Source of the DNA: JdFR-22 sp964534325
Lineage (GTDB): Archaea; Halobacteriota; Archaeoglobi; Archaeoglobales; Archaeoglobaceae
NCBI GenBank assembly: GCA_964534325.1
Contig: CAZHOR010000002.1
Coordinates: 124,001-188,000 of the forward strand
DNA: 64,000 nt
Reading direction: 5' to 3'
The position numbers and the translations under genes are program-made. Below, piece after piece: positions 17,581 through 25,479 of the stretch. Position 1 is the first letter of the stretch; each line of letters opens with the position of its first letter. The notes beneath the pieces are model-generated. The model searched no databases. It saw nothing but the letters and a program-made list of their open reading frames with translations, and had not been told where the DNA came from.

Positions 17581-17946
17581 ATGAAGTTCGTAATTCAGGA
17601 GCATTACGCTTCCCAGCACCACTTTGATTTTCGACTGGAAATGGAGGGGGTGGCCCGGAGCTGGGCAGTACCCAAGGGATTACCGGATGAAAAAGGACAA
17701 AAAAGATTGGCTATAGCAGTCGAAGATCATAGTGTGGATTATATGGGCTTCGAAGGCCATATACCTGAGGGGATGTACGGAGCAGGAGAGGTGCGTATCT
17801 GGGATAGTGGAGAGTATGAGCTGTTGAAAAAAGAGTCTAAGGAAATAAAGATAGAGCTTAAGGGAAGTAAGGTGCAAGGCACTTTCGTTCTATTTGAGTT
17901 CCCTAAGGCAGGAGAAAATGCATGGCTCATCCTCAAATCGGAATGA
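17581..17946 (+). CDS. Stand-alone DNA ligase D-type 3'-phosphoesterase domain protein
   Basis: 121 aa. Matches the phosphoesterase module of bacterial LigD, which trims 3'-phosphate and ribonucleotide ends during repair. Conserved residues seen: EHYASQHHFDFRLEM (catalytic His, Asp, Arg), SWAVPKG, HSVDYMGFEGHIPEG (His) and GAGEVRIWDSGEYE, ending with WLILKSE. Neither a ligase nor a polymerase/primase domain is attached or adjacent. Stand-alone archaeal versions are known to be active on DNA ends. TTTTTATG at 17552-17559 is about 25 bases before the ATG, suggesting a leaderless transcript separate from amzA. Confidence 0.88.
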   Translation: MKFVIQEHYASQHHFDFRLEMEGVARSWAVPKGLPDEKGQKRLAIAVEDHSVDYMGFEGHIPEGMYGAGEVRIWDSGEYELLKKESKEIKIELKGSKVQGTFVLFEFPKAGENAWLILKSE

Positions 17947-18009
17947 ACCATAAAACCATAAGCGAATAAATGGATAACAAGGGTAGATTAGAGCTTTAAT
18001 TTAATCCTT

Positions 18010-19005
18010 TTATATCTTTACCCATTTTATGGCTACGTATTTTATCTCTTCTTGAGAGTAGAAGGCGAACACCATCCGCTTCCTCACGTTCTGGGCGAGT
18101 CGTATGGCTCTGGCGATTACGTATAAGGGTATCTCTGCATTGTCTATAACAGAGACTAGGTATTTGGAGTGGGGGAGGTCCTTCACGCTCTTGATCTGGT
18201 CATATACCCTGAAATCGCTCCCGAACTTGAAGCCGGTCTTCACAGACAATTTCCTCTCTTTAAGGTTTTTATAGACTTTGTATCTTCTGTCGAAGTTCTC
18301 TTCGACCATTTCACCCTGTTTCCTGATCTCAGAGGGGTCAACGTTCTTTCCTGAGCTGTAGATCTCCATCTTACCATTTTCAGCCAGATAGAGGCTCTCT
18401 ATCAGAGAAAGGCTTATCAAATCCTTCTTCTCGTTTCCGTAGAACAAGTGGTCGAAAATGAATCTGTTATCCGTTATAACCCTATCGGAGATGAGGTGGC
18501 CATTTATTTTCCTGATATCTTCTTCTTGGTTACCCTTTATATCCCATTCATCTACATGGTAATAGGTAACTTCGCTCTCTTCATCCACAATGGCCAGCAC
18601 GAGGTCCTGGACCTCCGACTGCAGTCGATAGATTTCCGGTATGGTGATCTTTCTTCTTTCAGATATGGGGAGGTACGTCTTTTTTCCTTTGAGGAATTTC
18701 CCATCCAGTTTTATCTTGTTACCCCTGTCCCTCAAATCCTCATAGGCGAAGTAATAGCTGGGGAAATCGGGGTTAAGCTCCTCTGCCCACTGGAATATCT
18801 CCGGAGGCTCCAATTTTTTGCCTTCCTTTTCTATGGGAAGGTCACCCCTAAGGTTAAGGTAAACTGCTTCCACAGGATGTAAAATAAGCTGGTCTCCTTG
18901 TTTTCTCCCAAAACCTCTTCTATCCAGCTTAGAGGAATATGATACTGCTACCGTGTTGTGCTCTATCGTACCATCCATAGGACCAACGGCTCCTTTAACG
19001 GTCAT
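18010..19005 (-). CDS. endA: tRNA-splicing endonuclease (long homodimeric form)
   Basis: 331 aa, the size of the euryarchaeal alpha2-type enzyme in which an inactive and an active repeat are fused. The C-terminal repeat carries the catalytic triad: Tyr in GSDFRVYDQ, His in DLPHSKYLV and Lys in RLAQNVRKRMVFA. The N-terminal half (SYSSKLDRRGFGRKQGDQLILHPVEAVYL) is the degenerate repeat. The enzyme removes bulge-helix-bulge introns. The one tRNA gene in this window has no intron. Divergent from the KaiC-like gene across a repeat-containing region. Confidence 0.92.
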   Translation of the reverse strand: MTVKGAVGPMDGTIEHNTVAVSYSSKLDRRGFGRKQGDQLILHPVEAVYLNLRGDLPIEKEGKKLEPPEIFQWAEELNPDFPSYYFAYEDLRDRGNKIKLDGKFLKGKKTYLPISERRKITIPEIYRLQSEVQDLVLAIVDEESEVTYYHVDEWDIKGNQEEDIRKINGHLISDRVITDNRFIFDHLFYGNEKKDLISLSLIESLYLAENGKMEIYSSGKNVDPSEIRKQGEMVEENFDRRYKVYKNLKERKLSVKTGFKFGSDFRVYDQIKSVKDLPHSKYLVSVIDNAEIPLYVIARAIRLAQNVRKRMVFAFYSQEEIKYVAIKWVKI

Positions 19006-19020
19006 ATATGTCTATCGTCT

Positions 19021-19079
19021 CTCATTATCATGAACGAGTGTTCCATTCTCATTATCATGGACAACGCTCTCTCATTATG
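19021..19079. repeat. Three copies of a CTCATTAT-type motif between divergent genes
   Basis: CTCATTATCATG occurs at 19021-19032 and 19048-19059, and CTCATTATG at 19071-19079, with periods of 27 and 23 bp. They lie between endA and the KaiC-like gene, upstream of the TATA-like TTTTATAT at about 19117. The even spacing suggests binding sites for a regulator, but no protein is assigned. Confidence 0.5.
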
Positions 19080-19139
19080 TCCTATTTGGTAAAACTTTTT
19101 AGTAGACAGTTATTAGTTTTATATGGTGATTGTTATAAT

Positions 19140-19868
19140 ATGATGATGAACTCCCAGCTCCAACAAACCGTGGGTGAAGTAGGTACTAAGCCCACTGGAA
19201 TTCATCTACTTGATAAACGTTTGGATGGGGGTTTACCTGAAAATAGCTTAGTTTGTGTTTATGCCAGTCCCATAAGCATGCCAGAAGCCTTCCTTTATCA
19301 GTTCACTTCAGAGAGACGGACATATTACTTCAACACTTCACGTCCGGTCCAGTATATCCAGCAGAACATCGCCAGCATGGGTTTTTCGGTGGAGAATGTG
19401 GAGTTCGTTGACGTGTTTTCCCAGTATTATTTGAATGAGTACGGTCAATTCGTTCTGGAAGATAAGTACAGGGACAAGGAGATCTTCGATTTTATCGACC
19501 ACCAGTTGAACGAGCTACAGGGGCCGGGAGATTTTAACGTCATATTCGACTCCATCTCTTTTTTCATGAAACTGGATGTAAGCAAGGGGTTAAAGGAATG
19601 GCTCATGAATAAGCTTTATTTGCTCTCCAAGGAGAGCAATAACCTGTTTTATATATATTTGATGAAGGATGTCCACCCCATAGATGTGGTCAACATGGTA
19701 ATGGACATTTGTGATGTCATCTTTGACATCAATAGCGATAGGGTGGGGGATCACATAACCAGCAGGCTGTCAATACCAAAAATAAGGAATAAGACTCCCG
19801 TAAAAGAGACATTCAAGTTCAGTATAGGGGAGGGAGTGCAGATAGACACTTCCAGAGACATTGCTTAG
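19140..19868 (+). CDS. KaiC/RecA-superfamily protein with degenerate Walker A
   Basis: 242 aa. The fold signature of archaeal KaiC-like ATPases is visible: KPTGIHLLDKRLDGGLPENSLVCVYASP at the N-terminus, a Walker-B-like FNVIFDSISFF near residue 135 and a late strand region ending KFSIGEGVQI. The P-loop expected after GGLPENSLVCVY is replaced by ASPISMPEA, lacking the Gly-Lys-Thr that binds phosphate, so ATP hydrolysis is unlikely. Related archaeal proteins often partner with sensor kinases. ATG 19140 is the first of three in-frame ATGs and lies just after TATA-like TTTTATAT. Confidence 0.7.
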   Translation: MMMNSQLQQTVGEVGTKPTGIHLLDKRLDGGLPENSLVCVYASPISMPEAFLYQFTSERRTYYFNTSRPVQYIQQNIASMGFSVENVEFVDVFSQYYLNEYGQFVLEDKYRDKEIFDFIDHQLNELQGPGDFNVIFDSISFFMKLDVSKGLKEWLMNKLYLLSKESNNLFYIYLMKDVHPIDVVNMVMDICDVIFDINSDRVGDHITSRLSIPKIRNKTPVKETFKFSIGEGVQIDTSRDIA

Positions 19869-19920
19869 CCCTATTAACCCTATATTGATTATTAAGCAAT
19901 GATCTTTAAATTAAGCAGTG

Positions 19921-20481
19921 TTACATTAAACCCAGCGCCGCAAGCTCTTCAGCGATCCTGTCAACTGCTTTGTTTGCGTCATCCGGATCCTTACCACCTG
20001 TTACGACCATCTTTCCTGAACCGAATATCAGGACTACTACTCTCGGTTTGTTCAGTCTGTATACCAGACCAGGGAACTGTTCAGGCTCATACTCAATGTT
20101 CTCCAGACCCAAACCTATTGCAATAGCATTGAGATTCAAATCGACCCCCAGGTCGGCTGACGCAACGATATTCTGCACCTTAACGTCTGGTTCAAGGAAA
20201 ACAGGTATATTAAGCCCATCAATAACCTTGACGACCTGTCTGACCGCTCTATTCGCGTCCTGAACGCTCTTGGAACCGGTACACACGACCTTTCCACTTC
20301 TGAAGATAAGGGCAGCGGCTTTAGGCTCTTTGGTCCTCAGGACAAGTCCAGGGAACTGTTTTGGCTTATATTCAGCATCAGAAACTTCTCTCGAGATTTT
20401 ATTCAAATCAATATTTTCTCCGATCTGGGTTGAAGCAACTACATTCTCTATTTTAATATTGTAATCTTTCATTTCTCTCAC
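19921..20481 (-). CDS. tbp: TATA-binding protein
   Basis: 186 aa with the two direct structural repeats of TBP: IENVVASTQIGENIDLNKIS...PGLVLRTKEPKAAALIFRSGKVVCTGSKS and VQNIVASADLGVDLNLNAIA...PGLVYRLNKPRVVVLIFGSGKMVVTGGKD. The phenylalanine pairs that kink DNA and the glycine-rich strands are retained. It recognises promoter TATA boxes together with TFB. The second-repeat tail is short, ending AAEELAALGLM. Single copy in this window. Confidence 0.97.
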   Translation of the reverse strand: MREMKDYNIKIENVVASTQIGENIDLNKISREVSDAEYKPKQFPGLVLRTKEPKAAALIFRSGKVVCTGSKSVQDANRAVRQVVKVIDGLNIPVFLEPDVKVQNIVASADLGVDLNLNAIAIGLGLENIEYEPEQFPGLVYRLNKPRVVVLIFGSGKMVVTGGKDPDDANKAVDRIAEELAALGLM

Positions 20482-20881
20482 CCCTGGGGAAAGGTAGTTA
20501 ATCCCAAGTAACTAACCTACCCCCTTTAAAAGGGTTTTATAAACTATATAAATACCTTTGCCCACTTCCTTAATACCCGGGTTCTAATCAATTCCTTATG
20601 GTGTGTGTTATGTATTCTATTACTTATGGCACTGGATTATAATATTTTTTAAATTTCATGTAAGCCCACAGTTTTTGTAATGTGTTTAAATTGCATTATC
20701 ATCCTAATTACAATCGAAAGCTTTATATCTGATGATAATAATGTTAAGTATAACTACCCATACTACCACCCTACCACCCCACCCAATAACCCCCCGAATA
20801 CCTGAACCCTCTGGTAGAAGGGTGATGATGGATTCCCTTCTTTTCTTTTTTTGGAAGACAATTGGAAAATTGAAACGGGAC
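20482..20881. other. Intergenic region with C-rich/G-rich tract upstream of tbp
   Basis: 400 bp without a gene. The tbp promoter probably uses TTTATAAACTATATAAA around 20533-20552. A C-rich tract at 20761-20795 (G-rich on the minus strand, with several runs of 3-6 G) and a hairpin ACCCT...AGGGT at about 20806-20823 lie just downstream of the MFS stop. They could act in termination of that transcript. Confidence 0.45.
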
Positions 20882-22048
20882 TTAATGCACTTCTTTCCTT
20901 GTCTTTCTAAGCCCCAGCCAGAATACCACCCCAGCGGTGAGAGTCAGAACAGCTGCAACCGTGAAGGCTGCTTTTAAACCGGTTAGACCAGCTCCAAATA
21001 GGTCATAGATAATACCGCTTATAACGGGCCCTGCTATCCTTCCCATGCTCTTCGAAGCCGATAGAGCACCCATCAACTCCCCCATACCGCCGTGCGACTT
21101 ACCCTCGGTGGCGATAATAGCATTAATGGCAGGAATGCTTAAAGCACTGGTAATACCCAGCGACATGGAGAGTATAATCAGTAAACCAAAATTTTCAACT
21201 CTGGGAAGTGAGTAGAGGATAAAAGCTCCCAGAACGGTAGAAATGGTTACGGGGTACACTGGCCCGATCTTATCGGACAGTTTTCCGGAGCCGGGTTGGA
21301 TGAATGCCGAAGTGAACAGGTTTATAGAAATGAGCAGACCAATAAAGAACTTTGAAATACCTATTATCCCCAGGTAGAGTGGTAGAAAGCTTATTACGCT
21401 CCCCCTGCCCATAGAGTTCAAGAACCTGAAGATGAAGGCGAACCTTAGTTCTGGGTTCTTGATAGATTTAAGGAGGCCGAGCTCCCTCTTCTTTATAGTG
21501 CCCTCGGAAGGGAACGCGAAGATAACCAGTATCAAGGTCAGGAACCCCATTAAGCTGAGCGATAGGAATGTATACCTGATCCCGATAGCCTCAGAAATAA
21601 TACCTCCCAGCAGGGGACCGAAAGCCATCCCGAGGAATAGGCACCTGCTGAAAGAACCCATGAACTGCCCCTCCAACCCCTCAGGCGATATTTCAGCTGT
21701 GTAGGCCATGGCTACAGGGATTATCATGGCTGAAGTGGTTCCGTGCACCAGCCTTACCACAGAGAGGTGCTCAGGCGTTTGAGCGAATATGTAAAAAACG
21801 GAAACCAGAGCATAGAGCAAAAGCCCTACACTAATGATTATTTTCCTCCCATAAATGTCGCTCAACTTTCCCGCCAATGGAAGAAAAATGAGCCGGGAGA
21901 AAGAATATGCAGAGAATATAATACCTATCCATAGTCCGCTGGCGCCAAGATCTTCAGCGAATGTAGGCAGGAGTGGAACAATGATCCCTACACCCAGCAT
22001 CACGATGAAGGCGGAAAGGCAGGTGACAAAGAGGTGACTTCTTACCAT
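20882..22048 (-). CDS. Major facilitator superfamily transporter
   Basis: 388 aa, about 12 hydrophobic segments. The MFS loop 2-3 motif is present as GKLSDIYGRKIIISVG and repeated as GKLSDKIGPVYPVT in the second half. The drug-export style motif C (VHGTTSAMIIPVAMAYTAEISP) suggests an H+ antiporter of the multidrug type, but the substrate cannot be inferred. The protein ends in GLRKTRKEVH in the cytosol. Divergent from the DUF2589-like operon with about 215 bp between starts. Confidence 0.85.
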   Translation of the reverse strand: MVRSHLFVTCLSAFIVMLGVGIIVPLLPTFAEDLGASGLWIGIIFSAYSFSRLIFLPLAGKLSDIYGRKIIISVGLLLYALVSVFYIFAQTPEHLSVVRLVHGTTSAMIIPVAMAYTAEISPEGLEGQFMGSFSRCLFLGMAFGPLLGGIISEAIGIRYTFLSLSLMGFLTLILVIFAFPSEGTIKKRELGLLKSIKNPELRFAFIFRFLNSMGRGSVISFLPLYLGIIGISKFFIGLLISINLFTSAFIQPGSGKLSDKIGPVYPVTISTVLGAFILYSLPRVENFGLLIILSMSLGITSALSIPAINAIIATEGKSHGGMGELMGALSASKSMGRIAGPVISGIIYDLFGAGLTGLKAAFTVAAVLTLTAGVVFWLGLRKTRKEVH

Positions 22049-22264
22049 AGGGTCTAATCGGACTCACAACTAAAAATTTTAATCCATAGAGTCTGAGACA
22101 GTTTTTCTCAAGACGTCTTAATGTTCTAATACGCAATCTTGTGTGATAGTTATGGGGATTCAGTGGGATGAGATCGAATTTTTTCTTAAAGAATCTATAT
22201 GGAAAAGATTAAATATTAAAATATGTATTTTGATTAATTTTAAAATTGTATAGAGGTGTAAGAT

Positions 22265-22876
22265 ATGGGTTCCGTTGGACAGGAATTATTGAACGTGCCT
22301 TTTGGCGAAATGATAAGAGAGATGGCTCTTGCCATTGCAGAGGGACAGATGGCCCTTGATATGAACTCCATACAGGTAGCACAAACCTTGGCTGAAACGA
22401 AGCTCGATGCTGGAAGTGTTATAATGTACATTGAAGAGACAGTGGATGCGGACGGTAATGTAACTGCTACCAATGTAGTTACAAATGATTCGCCAATGTC
22501 CCTTCTCACATACGGCCTTGAACCCAGATTCTACGAGTTCTCTGAATCAATTATTGAAGTAAAGATGGCCATCACAATGAAGAGAGAGTCTTCGGCTGAG
22601 GTAAAATTCGGTAGCAAGTTCTCTTTATCCAGCACAACTAAGGTGAGTGGGAGCTACAGTTCAGGTTCTCTGGCGAGCTTGCTGTTAGGGAAATTAAAGA
22701 CAAAAGTTGAGAACACTACTACAGTTGCTTATTCATCAACCTTTGATGCGAAATACAACACCAAGTACTCCTTCAGTGAATCGGGAACAAGTCTGCTGCG
22801 CACCACCTTGAAGCCAGTACCCCCTCCATCCAGGGCAGTTCCGACGGTGAGAGTCAAAGAAACTTCAACTTCGTAG
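22265..22876 (+). CDS. DUF2589-like protein A
   Basis: 203 aa. No signal peptide. It opens with an amphipathic helix (VPFGEMIREMALAIAEGQMALDM... NSIQVAQ). A beta region follows with LLTYGLEPRFYEFSESIIEVKMAITMK, and then a Ser/Thr-rich part (SSTTKVSGSYSSGSLASLL) ending in FDAKYNTKYSFSESG and a proline-rich tail. This order (helix, 'pPsL..d.v.i.F.ME' strand, Ser-rich strands, 'AKY' strand) resembles the DUF2589 family of unknown function. The match is from memory of the family pattern. GAGGTG seven bases upstream is a good ribosome site. First gene of a four-gene operon and paralogous to the next gene. Confidence 0.65.
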   Translation: MGSVGQELLNVPFGEMIREMALAIAEGQMALDMNSIQVAQTLAETKLDAGSVIMYIEETVDADGNVTATNVVTNDSPMSLLTYGLEPRFYEFSESIIEVKMAITMKRESSAEVKFGSKFSLSSTTKVSGSYSSGSLASLLLGKLKTKVENTTTVAYSSTFDAKYNTKYSFSESGTSLLRTTLKPVPPPSRAVPTVRVKETSTS

Positions 22877-22916
22877 GGTCATATCCTTTCATTATTTATT
22901 GACGGAGGCAGGGTTT

Positions 22917-23330
22917 ATGACCAACAATAGCAATAATACCAAGATCATCTCGGAAGTGCTGGTGAACCCCCTTTCAAGGGTGATAAGGGAGGTAGGGATA
23001 TCCATAGCTGAAACTCAGGAGGCAATGGATAGAAACTCCATCGACACTCAGCTGGCAATTGAGAATGATGAAATTTTGAGCCAATACGATATCCAGGCAA
23101 CCTGGTATCATATTCCTGAAGTGGAGCTTGAGCTTAAGGTGGCGTTAACCATGAAATACGAAGAGGAAAAAGATTCAAAGGGAACCTTCCGTGGTTATCG
23201 ACCTGTATTGCATGCTTCGCCATTGAACGCATCGTACAAGAACCTCCACGAATATGAGGTAGAAGGATCAAGTGTTATAAAGGCCAAATTCGTCTCAATA
23301 CCGCCATCCAACCAGTTAACCAGCGAGTGA
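22917..23330 (+). CDS. DUF2589-like protein B (paralogue of A)
   Basis: 137 aa from ATG 22917, preceded by GGAGG at proper spacing. A TTG at 22899 is less likely. The N-terminal helix aligns with protein A: NPLSRVIREVGISIAETQEAMDRNSID against VPFGEMIREMALAIAEGQMALDMNSIQ. The strand motif also matches (IPEVELELKVALTMKYEEEK against SESIIEVKMAITMKRESS). It lacks A's long Ser-rich segment and has a shorter tail ending VSIPPSNQLTSE. Role unknown. The stop is 4 bp before the next ATG, so it is co-translated with the PASTA protein. Confidence 0.65.
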   Translation: MTNNSNNTKIISEVLVNPLSRVIREVGISIAETQEAMDRNSIDTQLAIENDEILSQYDIQATWYHIPEVELELKVALTMKYEEEKDSKGTFRGYRPVLHASPLNASYKNLHEYEVEGSSVIKAKFVSIPPSNQLTSE

Positions 23331-23334
23331 TCAT

Positions 23335-25071
23335 ATGCCACAGAAGAACGAAATAACCTCAATTCAAACCATTCGACGGAACGTGAATAAGCTCAGCACC
23401 ACCAGAAAGGTCGATGAGACGAGTTTAAACGAAATAAAAAAATGTGTTGACGATATTGAGGCAGAACTAAAGTGCAAACAATCTCAAGTGGAGCAACTCA
23501 CTAAAAACGTTGACAAAGTCTTTTCTGAAAAATTATTTGCTGAACAGGAGAAAAACACTCTATCATCTAAACTTGACCAGTTGTTAAGGGAAAAAGCGGA
23601 GCTGGAGGAAAATATTAGGATACTTCAGCGGCAACGCCCCCAAATCTCTTCTGAGAACCTGGTTACCACCTTCAGACAATCCCTGGACAGCATGACCGGT
23701 AAACTGAATGAACCCCAGGCCAGAGCGAACTACGTTATCAGCAGCATGAATGTAAAGCTCAAGACGAACTTATCAGTGAAAGAAGACATCCTCCAGTTCC
23801 AGCTGCCAAAACCAGACGATATCATCCCACCAGAAAACCTCAGCACCATTGAATTCACCATAAGATCATCCCCCAAGGAGCTTGACCTTTCTCAATACCA
23901 GGAAGTCCCTGACCTCAGGGGAATGACCCTTGAAGAGGCGGAGAAAGCCGTAATTGATGCGGGGTTCAAACTCGGCTCAATAAATGAAAAACCCAGCAAT
24001 TCACCCCAGGGCCTGATCATCGATCAACTGCCGTCGGCTGATTCTCTGGCCAGCTCCGGTACTGCCATTGACGTAACCATATCAAAGGTCACGCACGTCG
24101 AAGCACCCAATGTGGTGGGCTTCGATGTTGACAGCGCAAGAGAAGTGCTTAAGAATAGTCAGCTCAAAATGGGAGAGATCAATGGGACCCCCTCAAGTTC
24201 CCCTCCTGGAACTGTCCTTAAACAAAGTATTGAAGCAGGAACAAAGGTATTGATCGGTACAGCTGTAGACGTTGAAGTCGCAGCAGAAGAGATAGTAGAG
24301 GTACCCAACCTAAAGGGAAAAACCCTGGACACAGCAAAGAACACTCTCCGCAGAGCAAAACTGGAAACAGGAAACATCGTACATAAGGTCAACAGCGAAA
24401 AACCTGAAACAGTGCTTGAACAGGATCCAGAAGCAGGCACAACGGTTAAGGAAGGAGAACAAGTAGATCTGGAGGTCTCGATACCCGAAACTGCTGAATC
24501 CGTGGATGTCCCGGATGTCACAGGCAAACACATTAATGAAGCCAGAAAAATCCTTAAAAATAATGGATTGAGGGTTGAGAGGATTGTAAACCGTGCAAGC
24601 ACCTTGACGATGGGCACCGTACTTGATCAGAAGCCAAAACCCGGTTCAACCACCGAGAAATTTATGGAGCTTACACTGGCGAACCAGGATATCGAGATGA
24701 TAGAGGGTATTGGACCTGAAAGAGGCTCAAAGTTAAGGGAAGCCGGCATCAAGACCATTGAGGAGCTGGCGAAAGCAGACCCCTCAAAAATAAGCGAAGC
24801 AGTAGGCGAAAACACGGCCGAAAAGACCGTCTCCATGGCAAAACTCATCGATAGCACCTCGACACTTGAGGTCCTGGGTATGGACAAACAATCAGCCGAA
24901 CTCCTCGTGAAGGCAGGCAACATCCATTCAACTGACGAGTTAAGGAATGCGGACCCTCAAAAACTCTACGAATCATGCAGAGAAGCGATTACATCCGGCA
25001 AAGTAAAAGTCCCTGCAGACTACTCTATCAGGCTGGAAGACATTAAAAGATGGATAGAACAGGCACAATAA
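23335..25071 (+). CDS. Coiled-coil / four-PASTA / DUF4332 (helix-hairpin-helix) protein
   Basis: 578 aa, no visible signal peptide or membrane segment. Residues 30-105 are a charged coiled coil. Residues 108-180 carry a module resembling its two upstream neighbours (FRQSLDSMTGKLN helix, then YVISSMNVKLKTNLSVKEDILQFQLP). Four PASTA repeats start near residues 190 (VPDLRGMTLEEAEKAV), 256 (APNVVGFDVDSAREVL), 321 (VPNLKGKTLDTAKNTL) and 390 (VPDVTGKHINEARKIL), each with the 'G.V..Q.P.aGt.v..G..v.l.vs' half. Residues about 453-578 are a tandem helix-hairpin-helix DUF4332-like domain (IEGIGPERGSKLREAGI; end IKRWIEQAQ). PASTA domains normally bind peptidoglycan fragments. Archaea lack peptidoglycan, so these repeats probably serve as a spacer or bind another ligand. 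Function unknown. Confidence 0.8.
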   Translation: MPQKNEITSIQTIRRNVNKLSTTRKVDETSLNEIKKCVDDIEAELKCKQSQVEQLTKNVDKVFSEKLFAEQEKNTLSSKLDQLLREKAELEENIRILQRQRPQISSENLVTTFRQSLDSMTGKLNEPQARANYVISSMNVKLKTNLSVKEDILQFQLPKPDDIIPPENLSTIEFTIRSSPKELDLSQYQEVPDLRGMTLEEAEKAVIDAGFKLGSINEKPSNSPQGLIIDQLPSADSLASSGTAIDVTISKVTHVEAPNVVGFDVDSAREVLKNSQLKMGEINGTPSSSPPGTVLKQSIEAGTKVLIGTAVDVEVAAEEIVEVPNLKGKTLDTAKNTLRRAKLETGNIVHKVNSEKPETVLEQDPEAGTTVKEGEQVDLEVSIPETAESVDVPDVTGKHINEARKILKNNGLRVERIVNRASTLTMGTVLDQKPKPGSTTEKFMELTLANQDIEMIEGIGPERGSKLREAGIKTIEELAKADPSKISEAVGENTAEKTVSMAKLIDSTSTLEVLGMDKQSAELLVKAGNIHSTDELRNADPQKLYESCREAITSGKVKVPADYSIRLEDIKRWIEQAQ

Positions 25072-25319
25072 TGGCGCTCGAGACCTACGTCATCAGCTTA
25101 GAAGACGTGACCCAACCCGAAATAGAGCAAATCCTGAGAACCCTCAACAGAGCAAACGGTAAGGTCAACATGATAGCCAAAAAATGCATCATCGCCACAT
25201 TCGACAACGCCTATGTAGATACCGTAAGGAAACAAAGAGGAGTCAAATTAGTGGGCGGGGTTAACTTCAAAGGACGCCAAATAAGAAAAATAATCAGAAA
25301 GAGTCACAGCCGCGAGTAA
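25071..25319 (+). CDS. Small protein translationally coupled to the PASTA protein
   Basis: 82 aa. Its ATG shares one base with the upstream TAA (TAATG at 25069-25073), so translation is probably coupled. The pattern of strands and helices (ETYVISLEDV, IEQILRTLNRANGKV, KKCIIATFDNAYVDTVRKQRGVKLVGGV) resembles a small ferredoxin-like alpha/beta fold such as the subtilisin-propeptide type. No protease is adjacent and I would not assign that function. The C-terminus is very basic (KGRQIRKIIRKSHSRE), suggesting nucleic-acid or acidic-protein contact. Confidence 0.65.
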   Translation: MALETYVISLEDVTQPEIEQILRTLNRANGKVNMIAKKCIIATFDNAYVDTVRKQRGVKLVGGVNFKGRQIRKIIRKSHSRE

Positions 25320-25479
25320 GCCGTAAGAATAAAAGTACACATAAACCCTTATAATTTACATCCTTTTTAAGTCTTGAATTACGTATATCGTCAAACCCCA
25401 TCACTTCAAGCCCCGTTTTTGAATAAGGGCCTGGTTGGAAACAACTCATCAAATTAAGTACACAAAACGGAGGGATTAA

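Noticed and set aside
22153..22256. 33-codon frame beginning ATGGGGATTCAGTGG upstream of the DUF2589-like operon
   Set aside because: AT-rich with no ribosome site, and it overlaps the probable promoter of the operon. Most likely chance.
23335..25071. PASTA protein as a Ser/Thr kinase or penicillin-binding protein
   Set aside because: No kinase or transpeptidase motifs. The N-terminus is coiled coil and the C-terminus is helix-hairpin-helix.
25071..25319. Protease inhibitor I9 / subtilisin propeptide
   Set aside because: The strand pattern is similar, but there is no signal peptide and no protease gene beside it, so the name would be unsupported.
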